Source of the DNA: Thomasclavelia sp.
Lineage (GTDB): Bacteria > Bacillota_I > Bacilli_A > Erysipelotrichales > Coprobacillaceae
Direction of reading: 5' to 3'
Length of the DNA: 40,264 bases
Assembly (NCBI RefSeq): GCF_017889095.1
Contig: NZ_JAGHEW010000376.1
Location: forward strand, 1-40,264
Below the pieces are notes generated by a model. It saw nothing but the letters and a program-made list of their open reading frames with translations. It ran no database searches and had not been told where the DNA came from. The stretch's first letter is position 1, and each line of letters begins with the position of its first letter. The position numbers and the translations under genes are program-made. Positions 17,837 to 28,309 of the stretch are shown one piece after another.

Positions 17837-18457
17837 ATGTATAGTAAAATATTAAAAAGATGGATTGATTTTGTTTTATCTTTATTGGGACTGATTTTAT
17901 TGAGTCCTGTTTTTATTATTTTATGTATCTGGATAAAGCTAGATTCTAAGGGACCAATATTGTTTAAACAAAAGCGAATAGGAATACATAAAAGACATTT
18001 TGATATCTATAAGTTTAGAACTATGTATGTGGATACCCCTAAAGATATGCCAACGCATATGTTAAGTAATCCCAATCAATATATTACTAAAGCAGGAAAG
18101 TTTTTAAGAAAAACATCCTTAGATGAATTGCCACAAATTATCAATATATTAAAAGGTGAAATGGCAATTATTGGGCCAAGACCGGCATTATGGAATCAAT
18201 ATGATTTAATTGAAGAAAGAGATAAATATAAGGCAAATGATGTCAGACCAGGATTAACAGGCTGGGCGCAGATCAATGGTAGAGATGAACTGGAAATACC
18301 AGTAAAAGCTAAACTAGATGGGGACTATGTCAAGCAAATTTCTTTTTTATTTGATCTAAAATGTTTCTTTGGAACGATTACATCAGTACTTAGAAGTGAT
18401 GGAGTGGTTGAAGGAGGAACAGGAGAAATGCATAAGAGGGATGGTGAAGTATCATGA
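17837..18457 (+). CDS. Polyprenyl-phosphate sugar-phosphate transferase (initiating, PglC/WcaJ-C-terminal-like)
   Basis: KFRTMYVDTP, LRKTSLDELPQIINILKGEMAIIGPRPALWNQYD, VRPGLTGWAQINGRDEL. Confidence 0.95.
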   Translation: MYSKILKRWIDFVLSLLGLILLSPVFIILCIWIKLDSKGPILFKQKRIGIHKRHFDIYKFRTMYVDTPKDMPTHMLSNPNQYITKAGKFLRKTSLDELPQIINILKGEMAIIGPRPALWNQYDLIEERDKYKANDVRPGLTGWAQINGRDELEIPVKAKLDGDYVKQISFLFDLKCFFGTITSVLRSDGVVEGGTGEMHKRDGEVS

Positions 18458-19236
18458 AAAAGATATTGATTACTGGAGCCAACAGTTACATCGGAACTTC
18501 ATTTGAAGACTATATGAAAGATTATTCAGAATATCAAATCGATACATTGGATATGAAAGACCCAAATTGGAACAAATATGACTTTTCAGGATATGATATT
18601 GTTTTCCATGTTGCAGGGATTGCACATCAAAAAGAAACAAAAGAAAATGCTTCTTTATATTATAAGATAAATCGAGATTTGGCGATAGAAGTTGCTACAA
18701 AAGCAAAACAATCCAATGTAAAGCAATTTATTTTTATGAGTAGTATGAGTGTTTATGGATTAGAATATTCAAATGAATTAATAACACTCAACACACCATT
18801 AAAACCTAAGACAAATTATGGAAAAAGTAAAATGGAGGCTGAGGAGCAAATTATGAAATTAGCTGATAAAGATTTTATTATATCCATTGTAAGACCACCA
18901 ATGGTTTATGGAGATGGTTGTCCCGGTAATTTAACTAAATTATTTAATGCAGTTAGGAAAATCCATATTTTTCCTACTATTAGAAATGAAAGAAGTTCTA
19001 TAACTGTAGAAAGATTAAGTGAAAAGATAAATGACATTATTGAGGAGAATAAAAGTGAGATTTATTTGCCACAGAATGATGAATACATGTGTACATATGA
19101 AATTGTAAAAGAACAAATGATAAAAGAAAAAGTAAAAGTATTATTTATTCCCATCTTTAATCCAATTATTAAAATAATGATTGGAAAAGTAAGGTTAATA
19201 ACAAAAGTATTTGGAGATTTGAAATATGAAAAATAA
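18454..19236 (+). CDS. NAD-dependent epimerase/dehydratase
   Basis: MKKILITGANSYIGTSF (Rossmann), FVHVAGIAHQK-type motif, SSMSVYG, TNYGKSKMEAE. Confidence 0.9.
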   Translation: MKKILITGANSYIGTSFEDYMKDYSEYQIDTLDMKDPNWNKYDFSGYDIVFHVAGIAHQKETKENASLYYKINRDLAIEVATKAKQSNVKQFIFMSSMSVYGLEYSNELITLNTPLKPKTNYGKSKMEAEEQIMKLADKDFIISIVRPPMVYGDGCPGNLTKLFNAVRKIHIFPTIRNERSSITVERLSEKINDIIEENKSEIYLPQNDEYMCTYEIVKEQMIKEKVKVLFIPIFNPIIKIMIGKVRLITKVFGDLKYEK

Positions 19237-20320
19237 AGTTTTAATTGTAACAACCACGCCATACATGATTAGACAATTTTTGATGAATGATATTAGTATT
19301 TTACAAGATTTAGACTATCAAGTTGAGGTTGCAACCAATTTTAAAAGCTTTAATGTGATTGATGATGAATCACTAGAACAATTTAGAAAGAAATTAAAAT
19401 CAATGAATATAACTATTCATCAAGTAAATTTTCCAAGAAGAGTTTTTTCAATCATAGAATTATTAAAATCTTATAAGGAAATGAAAAAATTATTATCTAA
19501 TAATTACAAATTAATGCATACACACACTCCTATTGCAAGTGTAATATCTAGATTAGCATCAAAAAAATTCAAAAGCCTAAAAGTGATTTATACTGCTCAT
19601 GGTTTTCATTTTTTTAAGGGTGCTCCTATTATTAATTGGATAACTTTTTATCCTATTGAAAAATGGCTTTCAAAATATACAGATGTTTTAATTACCATTA
19701 ATAGAGAAGATTATGAAATAGCAGAAAGAAATTTTAAAGCAAAAAAAGTAGAGTATGTTCCAGGAATAGGAATTGATATTGATGCAATAAAAAACATAAG
19801 AGTTAATAAGGAAGAAATTAAAAAGTCACTGAAAATACCATCAGAAAATAAAATACTTATTTCTGTTGGGGAATTAAGTAAAAGAAAAAACCATGAACTG
19901 GTGATTAAAGCACTAAAAAATAAGCCAAATATAACATATTTAATCTGTGGTCAAGGGAATTTAAAAGACTATTTAGAAAAAATAGCAGATGAAAATAATG
20001 TTGATTTAAGACTATTAGGATTTAGAAATGATAGGATAGAACTTATAAAAATAAGTGATATTTTCGTTTTTCCTTCATTACAAGAAGGGTTGCCTGTTGC
20101 ACTTATGGAAGCTATGGCTTGTGGGTGTGTGTGCGTTGTAAGTAAGATAAGAGGAAATGTTGATTTAATATCTAACAACTTATTTGATCCATTAGATATT
20201 GACGACTGTAGAAAATGTGTTTTTTCAGCTTCCAATGAATTGATCAATTTAGAACAAATGGAAAAATATTCGACAAATTATATTAAATCAATAGTTAAAG
20301 ATATATATGTTAAAATTTAG
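19226..20320 (+). CDS. GT4-family glycosyltransferase
   Basis: MHTHTPIASVISRLA, YTAHGFHFFKGAP, ISVGELSKRKNHE, FVFPSLQEGLPVALMEAMACG. Confidence 0.92.
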   Translation: MKNKVLIVTTTPYMIRQFLMNDISILQDLDYQVEVATNFKSFNVIDDESLEQFRKKLKSMNITIHQVNFPRRVFSIIELLKSYKEMKKLLSNNYKLMHTHTPIASVISRLASKKFKSLKVIYTAHGFHFFKGAPIINWITFYPIEKWLSKYTDVLITINREDYEIAERNFKAKKVEYVPGIGIDIDAIKNIRVNKEEIKKSLKIPSENKILISVGELSKRKNHELVIKALKNKPNITYLICGQGNLKDYLEKIADENNVDLRLLGFRNDRIELIKISDIFVFPSLQEGLPVALMEAMACGCVCVVSKIRGNVDLISNNLFDPLDIDDCRKCVFSASNELINLEQMEKYSTNYIKSIVKDIYVKI

Positions 20321-20333
20321 AAAGGAACATGGT

Positions 20334-21428
20334 ATGACAGATAAAACTACAATATCCATAATTATCAGTGGCTTGAAAAATGGAGGTGTAGAAAGATACT
20401 TACTGAATAATTTAGAAGGGAAGATTTTGGAAAAATTTAATTTTGTTTTGGTATACCAACATAATCCAGATCTAGAAATTCTAAATAAATTTAAAGAAAA
20501 AAAAATAAAGTGTATTAGAGTGCATTCTAAAGAAAAACATCTCATTAAACACATCATAGAACTTTATTCAATAATGAGAAAATATAATATAGAGATAGTG
20601 CATGCTCATCAAACAACTATGAATTTTATACCCTTATCTGTAGCTTCTTTTTGTGGTATAAAACATAGGATTAGTCATTCACATAATGCAAAAATTGTTT
20701 ATAAAAAAAGGATTTATAGTAAGTTAGATAAAATATTTATATTTCTTACTAATTTTTTTCTAACAGAAAGAATATCTTGTGGTGTCGCAGCTGGAAAATA
20801 TTTATATGGAAAAAAGAATTTTACTATATTTTATAATGCAATAGAATTAGATAAATTTACTTTTGATGAACAAAAAAGACGCATAATAAGAGAAGAATGT
20901 AATATAGATGATAATTGTATATTGTTAGGGAATATTGGTAGATTTACTATGCAAAAAAATCAGAAATTTTTAATAAATCTTATCAAAGAATTAAATGGAA
21001 ACTATAAATTAATGATTGTAGGTGATGGTCCGCTTAAAAATGAAGTGAAATCTTTATCTGAAAAACTAAAATGTAGCAATAAAATAATTTTCATTGAGCC
21101 TAATGATAAGATTGATTTTTATTATGCTGCTTTTGATATTTTTTTGCTTCCTAGTCTGTGGGAAGGACTTCCTTTTGTTCTTGTTGAAGCACAAGTTAAT
21201 GGACTTAAATGTATATGTTCTTCAAATGTAGACAGATCTGTACTAATTGATGATATTACCTTTTTAGATCCAAATAATGTGGACGAGTGGATTGATCAAA
21301 TAAAAATAATTGGGAAAGATTATGATAGAACAATACAATACAATAAATATGATAACTATAACTTATGCTTTTCTAGAAATAAATTAATAGAATTATATTG
21401 TTCTTTAATAAACAAAGATGTGAGGTGA
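20334..21428 (+). CDS. GT4-family glycosyltransferase
   Basis: ISGLKNGGVERYLLNNL, ISHSHNAK, GNIGRFTMQKNQKFLI, LLPSLWEGLPFVLVEAQ. ATG 20334 preceded by aaaggaac. Confidence 0.92.
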   Translation: MTDKTTISIIISGLKNGGVERYLLNNLEGKILEKFNFVLVYQHNPDLEILNKFKEKKIKCIRVHSKEKHLIKHIIELYSIMRKYNIEIVHAHQTTMNFIPLSVASFCGIKHRISHSHNAKIVYKKRIYSKLDKIFIFLTNFFLTERISCGVAAGKYLYGKKNFTIFYNAIELDKFTFDEQKRRIIREECNIDDNCILLGNIGRFTMQKNQKFLINLIKELNGNYKLMIVGDGPLKNEVKSLSEKLKCSNKIIFIEPNDKIDFYYAAFDIFLLPSLWEGLPFVLVEAQVNGLKCICSSNVDRSVLIDDITFLDPNNVDEWIDQIKIIGKDYDRTIQYNKYDNYNLCFSRNKLIELYCSLINKDVR

Positions 21429-21432
21429 TTTA

Positions 21433-22581
21433 ATGGAAAAAATTAAAGTATTGCATGTGTTTCAAAGAATGCGAACTGGTGGAGCAGAAACTTTAATTAT
21501 GAATATATTTAGAAAAATGGATCATGAAAGAATACAATTTGATTTTCTTTGTATGAGTAACGAACCCGGAGAATATGATGACGAAATTAAAGAAAACGGA
21601 GGTAATATTTTCATTATTGATTCTCCAAAAGAATGCGGTGCAATTAAGCATATATTGCAAATAATAAAAGTTATAAAATCAAATAATGGATATGACATAA
21701 TACATGTACCTACTATGTTTCACTCGGGTATAGTTTGTTTTGCTGCATTTTTAGCTGGCGTAAAAGTAAGAATTGTTCATTCACATAACGCGAGTGAATT
21801 TAATCGAAATACAATAAAAAGAAGAATTTATAGAACTCTTTCAAGATTAATGATTGCTCTTTTTTGTACCGATAAAATAGCTTGTGGATATAAAGCAAGG
21901 GACTATTTATTTGGTAACTCTAAAAAAATACAGCGTGAAACAATGATTTTATATAATGGTATAGATTTACATAAGTATAAATTTATTGATATTGATTTAG
22001 TAAGTGAATTAAAAAAGGAATTTGATATTTCTGATGAAATTATAATAGGTAACGTTGCAAGGTTTGAAGAACAAAAAAATCATATCTTTTTTATACGCTT
22101 TGCCCAATATTTAAAAGATAAGAAAATTCCTGCAAAAATAATTTTAGTAGGAGATGGAAAATTAAAACAAGAAATAGAAGCACAAGTGAAAAAAAATAGA
22201 TTGGAGTCTTACATTAATTTTGCTGGTGTTAGAACTAATATACCTGAATTTATGAATTTATTTGATGTATATATAATGCCATCACTATATGAAGGTTTCC
22301 CTTTGACGGTTGTTGAAGCTCTTGCTTCAGGCACTAATTGTGTATTATCTGATACCATTTCAAAAGAGGTGTCGATAATTGATGATGCAGTAAAGTTTGT
22401 TGGTTTAGATGATGATTTGTCCAAATGGTATAATGCAGTTATAACTTGTAATAATAAAAAAACAGATAGGAATAAATATATTGAAATATTAAAAGAAAAA
22501 GGTTTTTCTTCGGAATATACGACTAATAAATTAGTTAATTTTTATCTAAAAAAAGGTAGCGAAATTTATGAAAAAAAATAA
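21433..22581 (+). CDS. GT4-family glycosyltransferase (EpsF-like)
   Basis: VLHVFQRMRTGGAETLIMNIFRKMD, IVHSHNAS, GNVARFEEQKNH, IMPSLYEGFPLTVVEALASG. Confidence 0.93.
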   Translation: MEKIKVLHVFQRMRTGGAETLIMNIFRKMDHERIQFDFLCMSNEPGEYDDEIKENGGNIFIIDSPKECGAIKHILQIIKVIKSNNGYDIIHVPTMFHSGIVCFAAFLAGVKVRIVHSHNASEFNRNTIKRRIYRTLSRLMIALFCTDKIACGYKARDYLFGNSKKIQRETMILYNGIDLHKYKFIDIDLVSELKKEFDISDEIIIGNVARFEEQKNHIFFIRFAQYLKDKKIPAKIILVGDGKLKQEIEAQVKKNRLESYINFAGVRTNIPEFMNLFDVYIMPSLYEGFPLTVVEALASGTNCVLSDTISKEVSIIDDAVKFVGLDDDLSKWYNAVITCNNKKTDRNKYIEILKEKGFSSEYTTNKLVNFYLKKGSEIYEKK

Positions 22582-23995
22582 ATATCTATTATTGTTTTTA
22601 ATGCTAACTATTTTATCTTTATTGTTATCAGTTTCAATAGATTTATTTATCGGTAATTATAAATTATGGTTAGTATATTATTCTTGGTTAATAGTTGCAT
22701 ATTTTGTTTTAAGTTTATTCTTTTTTAAGTTTTTAAAAATAGATTTTATTGCAATATCATTTATGTTTGTAATATTTTATTTTATTTTTATATTTGGACA
22801 GGTAATCTGCCGATTTGGATTTAATTTTGTTGATTCAAATTCTTACGATTTCTTTGCTGATTTTACTTTAAAACAGATAGCTGACGGTGTAAGAATATCG
22901 TTTTATTGTTTTATAACATTGATTGTAGGAATTTTTATTTCTAAAATAATAAAATTTAAAACTAGTAATTCTACCAATAATAGTATCAAAAAAGAGAAAT
23001 CGCTTATAACACAAGATCAATTAAAAATTATAAGGATTGTAAGTTTTGCATTTATTTTTATTTCTTTTCCTTTTTTCTTAATAGAGTTTGTAACAGACTT
23101 CCAACTCTCATCAAATTACGGGTACACAGCTGTAGCTACTAATTATGGGGTAGGTCTAAATTCAATTGGTGAAAAAATAGCCCCTTATTTTAATGTAGCA
23201 ATGTTAATGTTGATGATATCATATAAACAAAACTTAAAAAAAGCAAAAATAATTGCCATAGTTTTTGCTTCATATAATTTAATTTCTATATTATTTGGTT
23301 CAAGAGGATTACCTTTATTAAATATTTTATTTTTGATAATTATTTGGAATAATCTGATTAAACCTTTAAAAAAAAGGCAGTTGATTAACTTTCTTTTGCT
23401 TTCAATACCATTGACAATTATGATCGCTTTTATGAGAATTGCAAGAGATTATTCTATTAATGAATGGATTTCTCATATTGATATAATTATGCTAGAAATC
23501 TTAAAGAATAATCCTATTTTTCTGGTTTTAAATGAAATGGGAATTGCAATATTTCCTACATCTGCTTCACTATGTATTTATCCCACAGCATCAAATTATA
23601 AATTTGGGACTACATACCTATATGGTTTATTATCTATAATTCCAAATTTTGGAAGTTCTTTAAGTATAGCCAAATTAAACGGTGATATCCAACTTGAAAT
23701 ATCTAAATTTTATGGACTAGCCTTTGGAGGATCCATTGTTGGTGATTTATATGCAAATTTTGGTTATTTAACTATTATTATTTTTTTAGTTATTGGCTTT
23801 TATCTATATAAATTAGATTTGATAATTAAATATGGTAATTCTGATATAAAAAAGGGTTTAATGTTAATTTATTGTATTCAGGTCATTTGGTCAATTAGAA
23901 ATAATATAAATCCTTTAATTCGTTATTTTGTATGGTATATATTGCCATTATACTTTTTGTATTTATTACTTTATAGGAAATATAGGAGGGAATGA
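22568..23995 (+). CDS. Wzy-like oligosaccharide repeat unit polymerase
   Basis: 475 aa, about 10+ TM segments, within a glycan cluster; ILFGSRGLPLLNILFLI. Confidence 0.8.
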   Translation: MKKNKYLLLFLMLTILSLLLSVSIDLFIGNYKLWLVYYSWLIVAYFVLSLFFFKFLKIDFIAISFMFVIFYFIFIFGQVICRFGFNFVDSNSYDFFADFTLKQIADGVRISFYCFITLIVGIFISKIIKFKTSNSTNNSIKKEKSLITQDQLKIIRIVSFAFIFISFPFFLIEFVTDFQLSSNYGYTAVATNYGVGLNSIGEKIAPYFNVAMLMLMISYKQNLKKAKIIAIVFASYNLISILFGSRGLPLLNILFLIIIWNNLIKPLKKRQLINFLLLSIPLTIMIAFMRIARDYSINEWISHIDIIMLEILKNNPIFLVLNEMGIAIFPTSASLCIYPTASNYKFGTTYLYGLLSIIPNFGSSLSIAKLNGDIQLEISKFYGLAFGGSIVGDLYANFGYLTIIIFLVIGFYLYKLDLIIKYGNSDIKKGLMLIYCIQVIWSIRNNINPLIRYFVWYILPLYFLYLLLYRKYRRE

Positions 23996-25041
23996 TGAAA
24001 AATAGGCCTAAAGTATCAATTATTGTTCCAATTTTTAATTGTGAAAAATATTTAAATAAATGCATTAATTCACTTTTGAGTCAAACAGAAAAAAACATAG
24101 AAGTAATATTGATTAATGATGGTTCGACTGACAACAGTTATGATATAGCTAGGAAATATGAATTAATAGATTCGAGGATAAAACTGATTAATCAAGAAAA
24201 CAATGGAGTTTCTTTTACAAGAAATAAAGGAATTAAAATTTCAAACGGTGAGTATATTATGTTTATTGATTCTGATGATTGGATAGAAGAAAATACATTG
24301 GAGATAATGTTAAACTCACTTAAAAAGTTTAAAAGTAATTATGTCAGGATTGCATGTACAAAAGATATAGTTGATATTAGGAAAAATTATGTATGTGATG
24401 TTATTTTTGATTATCCAGTTTATGTAAAAAGAGAATCTTTTAAATACGAAGTATTTAATGCTTTTTTAAACACTTATTCAATGAATTCTCCATGTCTATT
24501 TTTAGTGAAGAGAGAATTGTTAATAAAAAATAATATTTATTTTGATGTTAACAGGTTTTATGGAGAAGATTTATTATTTAATATAGAAATATTCAAATAT
24601 CTTGAAAATGCCATCTTTTTACCCAATCCTTGTTATCATTATGTATATAATACTAATAGCTTAACTACTAACAATTCTAAGGAAATAATAGAGAAAAAGA
24701 TTTACAATGTTATATTAAATTATTCTGCTTTATTTCAACTAGTTGATTTATTTGAAGTTACTGATTCTACAGTGAATGAAAAAATTAACAATAGAATTTT
24801 AAAAGAAGTAAATGATTGTATAATTAATATTTATTGTAATAATCTGATTATTCCAAAAAAAGATAGACTATTTTTAATTAATTTAGCAAATGATATGGTA
24901 AAAGAAAAATGTAATATAGAACTTTACCATGACATAAAAAAAATAGATAATAAGTTTTTTTTAAAGAAAAGAACAAGATATATTATAAAAAAGTATATAC
25001 GTAGACTTTTTGCTTATATTTATAGAAAGGGAACTAACTAG
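23992..25041 (+). CDS. GT2-family glycosyltransferase
   Basis: KVSIIVPIFNCEKYLNKCINSLLSQTEKNIEVILINDGSTDNS, GEYIMFIDSDDWIEENTL. Confidence 0.95.
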   Translation: MMKNRPKVSIIVPIFNCEKYLNKCINSLLSQTEKNIEVILINDGSTDNSYDIARKYELIDSRIKLINQENNGVSFTRNKGIKISNGEYIMFIDSDDWIEENTLEIMLNSLKKFKSNYVRIACTKDIVDIRKNYVCDVIFDYPVYVKRESFKYEVFNAFLNTYSMNSPCLFLVKRELLIKNNIYFDVNRFYGEDLLFNIEIFKYLENAIFLPNPCYHYVYNTNSLTTNNSKEIIEKKIYNVILNYSALFQLVDLFEVTDSTVNEKINNRILKEVNDCIINIYCNNLIIPKKDRLFLINLANDMVKEKCNIELYHDIKKIDNKFFLKKRTRYIIKKYIRRLFAYIYRKGTN

Positions 25042-25042
25042 T

Positions 25043-25685
25043 ATGAAATTAATAAAAATACTTTTTTATCCAGTAAAAAAAGTATATACAAACTGTAATT
25101 TTAAAATTTAAATTTTATGATTCCCAAATCAATACAAACAATATTCATAATAGTGAGGTTGGAAGTGATTGTAGTATTAATACAAATACAGTCGTTTTTA
25201 ATAGTGTGATTGGAGATTATTCATATTTAAATTATAATTCAATTGTAGAAAACTGTGTTATTGGAAAATTTGTAAGTATTGGATCATTTTGTGAAATAGG
25301 AGCTTATTGTCATCCTACTAATTATATTTCAACCTCTCCTAAGATTTATGGAAGTGGAAGTATTTTACCAATAAAAGATAAAAAGAGTGTTTCTGTTAGG
25401 GATAGGAAAACTATTATTGGCAATGATGTTTGGATTGGAAGTAATGTTGTAATTCTTGAAGGTGTAAAAATTGGAAATGGTGCAATTATTGCTGCAGGAG
25501 CAGTTGTCACAAAAGATGTGAATGATTTTGAGATTGTTGGTGGTATACCAGCAATTGTTTTAAAGAATAGATTTGATAAAAACATCGTTAAAAAGATTAA
25601 TAATCTAAAATGGTGGAATTTGAATTCAAAACAAGAATTAACAGAACTCGCAAATATGAAAGAAGATTTTTACAAATATCTATAA
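25043..25685 (+). pseudogene. Hexapeptide-repeat acetyltransferase interrupted by a frameshift
   Basis: ATG 25043 frame reads MKLIKILFYPVKKVYTNCNFKI* to TAA 25109; hexapeptide coding resumes in another frame (KFYDSQINTNIHNSEVGSDCSINTNTVVFNSVIGDYSY...). The called ORF starts only at an internal GTG 25206. Confidence 0.7.
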
Positions 25686-26036
25686 TAATATTTACGATTT
25701 ATATTCAATGTAAAATAAAATATTCATAAGAAAAGAATTAGTATCTTTATTTAACACAGGGTACCAATAATTAATATGGAATAGTTTTTGGAAAAATGTT
25801 TAGAATCGCTATAAAAACAGACATATTATAATCAATTTAAACTTTAAAAAAACAATTTCTCGTTATTATCAGAAAAAATATAGGAATTGAAGAAACAGAG
25901 TTTAATAGACAACATTTGTTGATTGATAATTATTAAAAAATAAGAATGAAATTATGAATAAATTATTATGCATAAATAAAAAGGGATATTATATTAATTA
26001 TTCAGAATATAAAACAAATGTTAATAGGAGGTATTT

Positions 26037-27152
26037 ATGAAAAAATACGCTATTTTTTTACCACAATTTCATGAAATTCCAGAAAATAATGAGTGGTGGG
26101 GGAAAGGTTTTACAGAATGGACTAATGTAAAAAAAGGTAGGCCTTTATTTAATGGACATATTCAACCAAAAAAACCATTAAATAATAATTATTATAATTT
26201 GTTAAAAAAAGAGACAATGATAAATCAAACTAATTTAATGAATAAGTATCATATAGATGGAATGGCATACTATCATTACTATTTTAAAGGAAAGAAATTA
26301 TTGGAGAAGCCTGTTGAAAATCTTCTAGAATGGACTGATATCCAGCAAAATTTCTTTTTTATTTGGGCTAATCATTCCTGGGTTAGAACTTGGGAAGGTA
26401 AAAGGGATGTTCTAGTAGAACAGGAATACGGAAATAAAGAGGATTGGGAAAATCATTTTTTATATTTAATAAAATTTTTTAAAGATGATAGGTATGAAAA
26501 GAAAAATAATAAGCCCATTTTTGGCATATTTAATCCTGATATTCCTAATAAAAATGAAATGTTTAAATATTTTGATTTTAGATGTCAACAAGAAGGCTTT
26601 TCAGGTATTTATATATTTGAATCTTATGCTTCGCAATCAAAAGAGAACTTTCCACAAAATTATAATAAATTTATAGAACAAACTAGTAAATATACAAAGG
26701 CAGTTGCCATTAGACAACCAGCTTTTTGTGAATATGATACTGTTATTGGTTTAAAAAAAATTATTTATGTTTATTATAGAATGTGGATGAGAAGTACAAA
26801 AAGAAAGAGCAAGAAACCCTTGGTTTTGAATGGTAATAAAATGATTGAAAAGTATTTAAAAATAAAATTTCCAGTATGCGAGAAAGATATTATTCCAGGA
26901 ATATTCTTTGAATGGGATAATACAGCAAGACATAAAAGTAGGGGATATGTCATAACTCCTTTAGATAAAAGGCATTTTTTTGCATTAATGAATCATGTGA
27001 AGAAATCAGAATATATATTGATTAATGCATGGAATGAATGGTGTGAAGGAATGATACTAGAACCAACTGAAGAAAGTGGATATAAATATTTAGAATGGAT
27101 TAAGGAATGGAGTGAAAAAAATGAAAATAGGATTAATGGGATTCGAATTTAG
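26037..27152 (+). CDS. WbsX-family (GH99-like) glycan biosynthesis protein
   Basis: MKKYAIFLPQFHEIPENNEWWGKGFTEWTNVKKGRPLFNGHIQPKKPL, FIWANHSWVRTWEG, INAWNEWCEGMILEPTEESGYKYLEW. Confidence 0.9.
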   Translation: MKKYAIFLPQFHEIPENNEWWGKGFTEWTNVKKGRPLFNGHIQPKKPLNNNYYNLLKKETMINQTNLMNKYHIDGMAYYHYYFKGKKLLEKPVENLLEWTDIQQNFFFIWANHSWVRTWEGKRDVLVEQEYGNKEDWENHFLYLIKFFKDDRYEKKNNKPIFGIFNPDIPNKNEMFKYFDFRCQQEGFSGIYIFESYASQSKENFPQNYNKFIEQTSKYTKAVAIRQPAFCEYDTVIGLKKIIYVYYRMWMRSTKRKSKKPLVLNGNKMIEKYLKIKFPVCEKDIIPGIFFEWDNTARHKSRGYVITPLDKRHFFALMNHVKKSEYILINAWNEWCEGMILEPTEESGYKYLEWIKEWSEKNENRINGIRI

Positions 27153-28284
27153 CTCAGCTAATAAAGGGTGTGAGGCATTGTCGTATTCTTTTTTAGAAAT
27201 ATTAAATGATATTTTTCAAGATAATGAATATCCAATTGAAATTTATAATTTTACAGAGTATGATTTAGGGCTTTTACCAGAATCTTATAATAAATTTGAT
27301 TTTTATCAAATTGTACCAAAATTAAAAGATTTTAGCTTTACTTATTTACGTATGCTAAAAAAATGTGATTTTATATTTGATATAACTATGGGTGATAGCT
27401 TTTCAGATATATATTCAATAAAATACTATAATTCATTAATGAGAAACAAGCGGATTGCAAGTATATTTGCAGGTAAGTACATATTATTACCTCAAACATA
27501 CGGACCATTTAATTTGGCAGAGTCTAGAAAAAAAGCTCAAAAAGTTTTGAAAAAGAGTAAAAAAATCTATTGTAGAGATGAACTATCTCAAAAACTTTTA
27601 GAAGAAAAATTTAATATTAATGATTCACAATTGGTTACAGATATTGCTTTTTTCTTGCCATATGATAAATCTTTGTACGAATTTAATACTAACAATACTA
27701 AAATTGGGATCAATGTATCAGGGTTGCTTTATAAAGGTGGATTTAACGAAAATAATCAATTCAATTTATCTATAGATTATAAACAATTTATAAACAATAT
27801 TCTAAAATATTTTGAAAAACTAGTATATGAAGGTTATGAAATTTACTTAATTCCACATGTAATTGATTTAAATAAAAATTCTAATGATGATGACTATAAA
27901 ATTAGTAAAGAATTGATAGAATTATACCCTTCACTCAAATTGGCACCAATATTTGAAAATCCAATCCAAGCTAAAAGTTTTATTAGTAATATGGATATAT
28001 TTATAGGATCTAGAATGCATTCTACGATTGCAGCATTTTCTTCTGGTGTTCTTACTATACCTATTTCTTATAGTAGAAAGTTTGAAGGATTATTTAATAG
28101 TTTTGATTATCCATATGTAATTAATGGTAGAACAGAAAGTACTTCTTCAGGCATAAATAAAGTCATAGAGTATATTAATAAAAAAGAAATATTACAGGGA
28201 AAACAAAAAAAATCTAAAGAAATTATAGACAGTTTAAGTAGTGAATTTAAAAATAGTATAAAAGAAATACTATTTAATATTTAA
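27121..28284 (+). CDS. Polysaccharide pyruvyl transferase family protein
   Basis: MKIGLMGFEFSSANKGCEALSYSFL, FIGSRMHSTIAAFSSGVLTIPISYSRKFEGLF. Confidence 0.88.
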   Translation: MKIGLMGFEFSSANKGCEALSYSFLEILNDIFQDNEYPIEIYNFTEYDLGLLPESYNKFDFYQIVPKLKDFSFTYLRMLKKCDFIFDITMGDSFSDIYSIKYYNSLMRNKRIASIFAGKYILLPQTYGPFNLAESRKKAQKVLKKSKKIYCRDELSQKLLEEKFNINDSQLVTDIAFFLPYDKSLYEFNTNNTKIGINVSGLLYKGGFNENNQFNLSIDYKQFINNILKYFEKLVYEGYEIYLIPHVIDLNKNSNDDDYKISKELIELYPSLKLAPIFENPIQAKSFISNMDIFIGSRMHSTIAAFSSGVLTIPISYSRKFEGLFNSFDYPYVINGRTESTSSGINKVIEYINKKEILQGKQKKSKEIIDSLSSEFKNSIKEILFNI

Positions 28285-28309
28285 ATATAGTAAAGAGGAG
28301 GTTAGAACA

